Assembly: GCA_949045875.1 (NCBI GenBank)
Contig: CARPYP010000008.1
Span: 1 to 64,000, forward strand
Length of the DNA stretch: 64,000 nucleotides
From: an uncultured Clostridia bacterium
GTDB lineage: Bacteria > Bacillota > Clostridia > TANB77 > CAG-508
Direction: 5' to 3'
Shown in pieces: positions 63,239-64,000 of this stretch; position 1 is the first letter of the stretch; each line of letters starts with the position of its first letter. The notes under the pieces were generated by a model. The model was given only the letters and a program-made list of their open reading frames with translations. It ran no database searches and was not told the origin of the DNA. Both the position numbers and the translations under genes were made by a program.

Positions 63239-63788
63239 TTATCATTACCCCCTCTTCTTTGTATATAAATTCTTTAAACTCATTTATATATTGATTCTGT
63301 ACATCTTTTAAGTTTTCATTTAATAATAATTCCATTGCATTTTTAATTCCTTGAGAGGCTTTTTCTTCTCCATTTAATAGTAATGCTCCTAAATTATCTA
63401 CTAATTCTAAGATATCACTTTCTGGTTCTCTAGGTTCTAATCCACTATATCTATTTACTCCTTCACAAATACGACAAAATCTTTCATTAAATCCAAACTC
63501 TGATAAATATTCTGCTCCATCTTTTGCATAAAATTTAATTTTTTCTAAGTCTGTTGTACAATTAATTTTCTTGCTTGCATATAATAGACATGCTGTTATT
63601 ATTAAATTTTCATCGACGTCTAGGCTCATTGTTTCTATAAACATTCTTGCTAATTCTGCTTTACATATTACTGACTTGTCAAAAAAAGTATTTGCTTTTT
63701 TATGTAAATAATATGCTATTTCTATCTTTTTAAAATAGTTATTTTCATTTAAGATATATTCAGCAAAACTTTCCATTTTATCCTCCAT
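63225..63788 (-). CDS. Hypothetical protein, 187 residues, HD-like helical
   Basis: A helical soluble protein: YFKKIEIAYYLHKKANTFF, then DVDENLIITACLLYASKKINC, which looks like the helical arrangement of HD/cyclin-like all-alpha folds, but the canonical HD residues are missing, so no enzyme activity is assigned. The conserved-looking ICEGVNRYSGLEPREPESDILELVDNLGALLLNGEE part suggests a regulatory role. It overlaps the 65-residue gene. No family is recognised. Confidence 0.6.
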   Translation of the reverse strand: MEDKMESFAEYILNENNYFKKIEIAYYLHKKANTFFDKSVICKAELARMFIETMSLDVDENLIITACLLYASKKINCTTDLEKIKFYAKDGAEYLSEFGFNERFCRICEGVNRYSGLEPREPESDILELVDNLGALLLNGEEKASQGIKNAMELLLNENLKDVQNQYINEFKEFIYKEEGVMINASN

Positions 63789-63895
63789 TCATTTGTACTA
63801 ATATATCCAATATTATATTTCATTTTACTTTATTTTTCAATATATAACAAAAAATATAATTATTCTGTAATATTATTGTAACTTTTTTGTAATAT

Positions 63896-64000
63896 TTATA
63901 GTTCTTTTATCGCATTACGTGCTAATTCATCACATCTATTATTGTATTTATTTGTGCTATGTCCTTTTACTTTTATGAATTTTACTTTATATTTTTTTAC
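63896..64000 (-). CDS. rnhA: RNase HI, C-terminal end (cut by window edge)
   Basis: The last 34 codons read [32 protein letters not shown] and stop. The [15 protein letters not shown] pattern carries the conserved His and Asp of RNase HI near the C-terminal end of the enzyme, which degrades the RNA strand of RNA-DNA hybrids. The rest lies beyond position 64000. Confidence 0.9.
   Translation of the reverse strand, partial: VKKYKVKFIKVKGHSTNKYNNRCDELARNAIKEL

Overview
The window is AT-rich DNA from a low-GC, endospore-forming Bacillota, most likely an anaerobic clostridium-like gut lineage. Evidence for this: a complete spoIIIA operon (AA to AH), sigma-H, HrcA/CIRCE control of groES, a PrkC/PrpC kinase-phosphatase pair, almost no C-ending codons outside a few loci, and consensus TTGACA-17-TATAAT promoters. 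No phage, plasmid origin, rRNA or CRISPR array was seen.

Layout. 0.2-6.3 kb: SpoVB-like flippase, MFS transporter, aspS, mltG. 6.5-11.1 kb: an accessory-looking stretch with two solitary PemK/MazF-like genes, two short promoter-to-terminator RNA units, three tRNAs (Thr-GGT, His-GTG, Gln-TTG), sigH, a 61-residue gene and a membrane ORF that lacks a normal start codon. 11.2-20 kb: housekeeping and unknown membrane genes (DUF4363, DUF421, SPFH, patatin, Rsm22-type methyltransferase, tmcAL, pyk). 20-27.4 kb: metal-efflux ATPase with its ArsR repressor, groEL and groES (unusually far apart), an archaeal/eukaryote-type proS, scpB. 28-31.7 kb: cell-surface genes (LPXTG protein, Ig/cadherin-like protein, glucosaminidase). 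31.8-40 kb: glucan phosphorylase and the spoIIIA operon. 40-53.6 kb: radical SAM protein, RelBE-type module, rpsF-ssb-rpsR, the rlmN-prpC-prkC-rsgA-rpe cluster, cysteine desulfurase, glmU, miaB and a DUF4143 ATPase. 54-64 kb: mutS, two formylglycine-enzyme-fold surface proteins with divergent C-termini around a Fic gene, an AbiE-like pair, an EndoQ-like nuclease and the 3' end of rnhA.

The most unusual signal is translational. Two otherwise intact genes, spoIIIAB and the PP2C phosphatase prpC, each carry one extra C that places an in-frame CGG codon at the break. In both, skipping that C gives GGA (Gly) and restores a full-length, family-typical protein. Reading every gene by eye, I found no other in-frame CGG codon in the window. 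This suggests CGG is unassigned or starved here and triggers +1 frameshifting; a shared sequencing artefact must be excluded.

Other notable signals: two surface paralogs whose C-termini look like diversity-generating-retroelement variable regions, plus a truncated third copy; a dispersed palindrome family ending in CGCCCCTACATTT, one copy of which is read in frame inside a gene; a ghost of the last 11 proS codons beyond the current gene end, suggesting allele replacement; and a small RNA with two hairpins that share a loop but have different, covarying stems.
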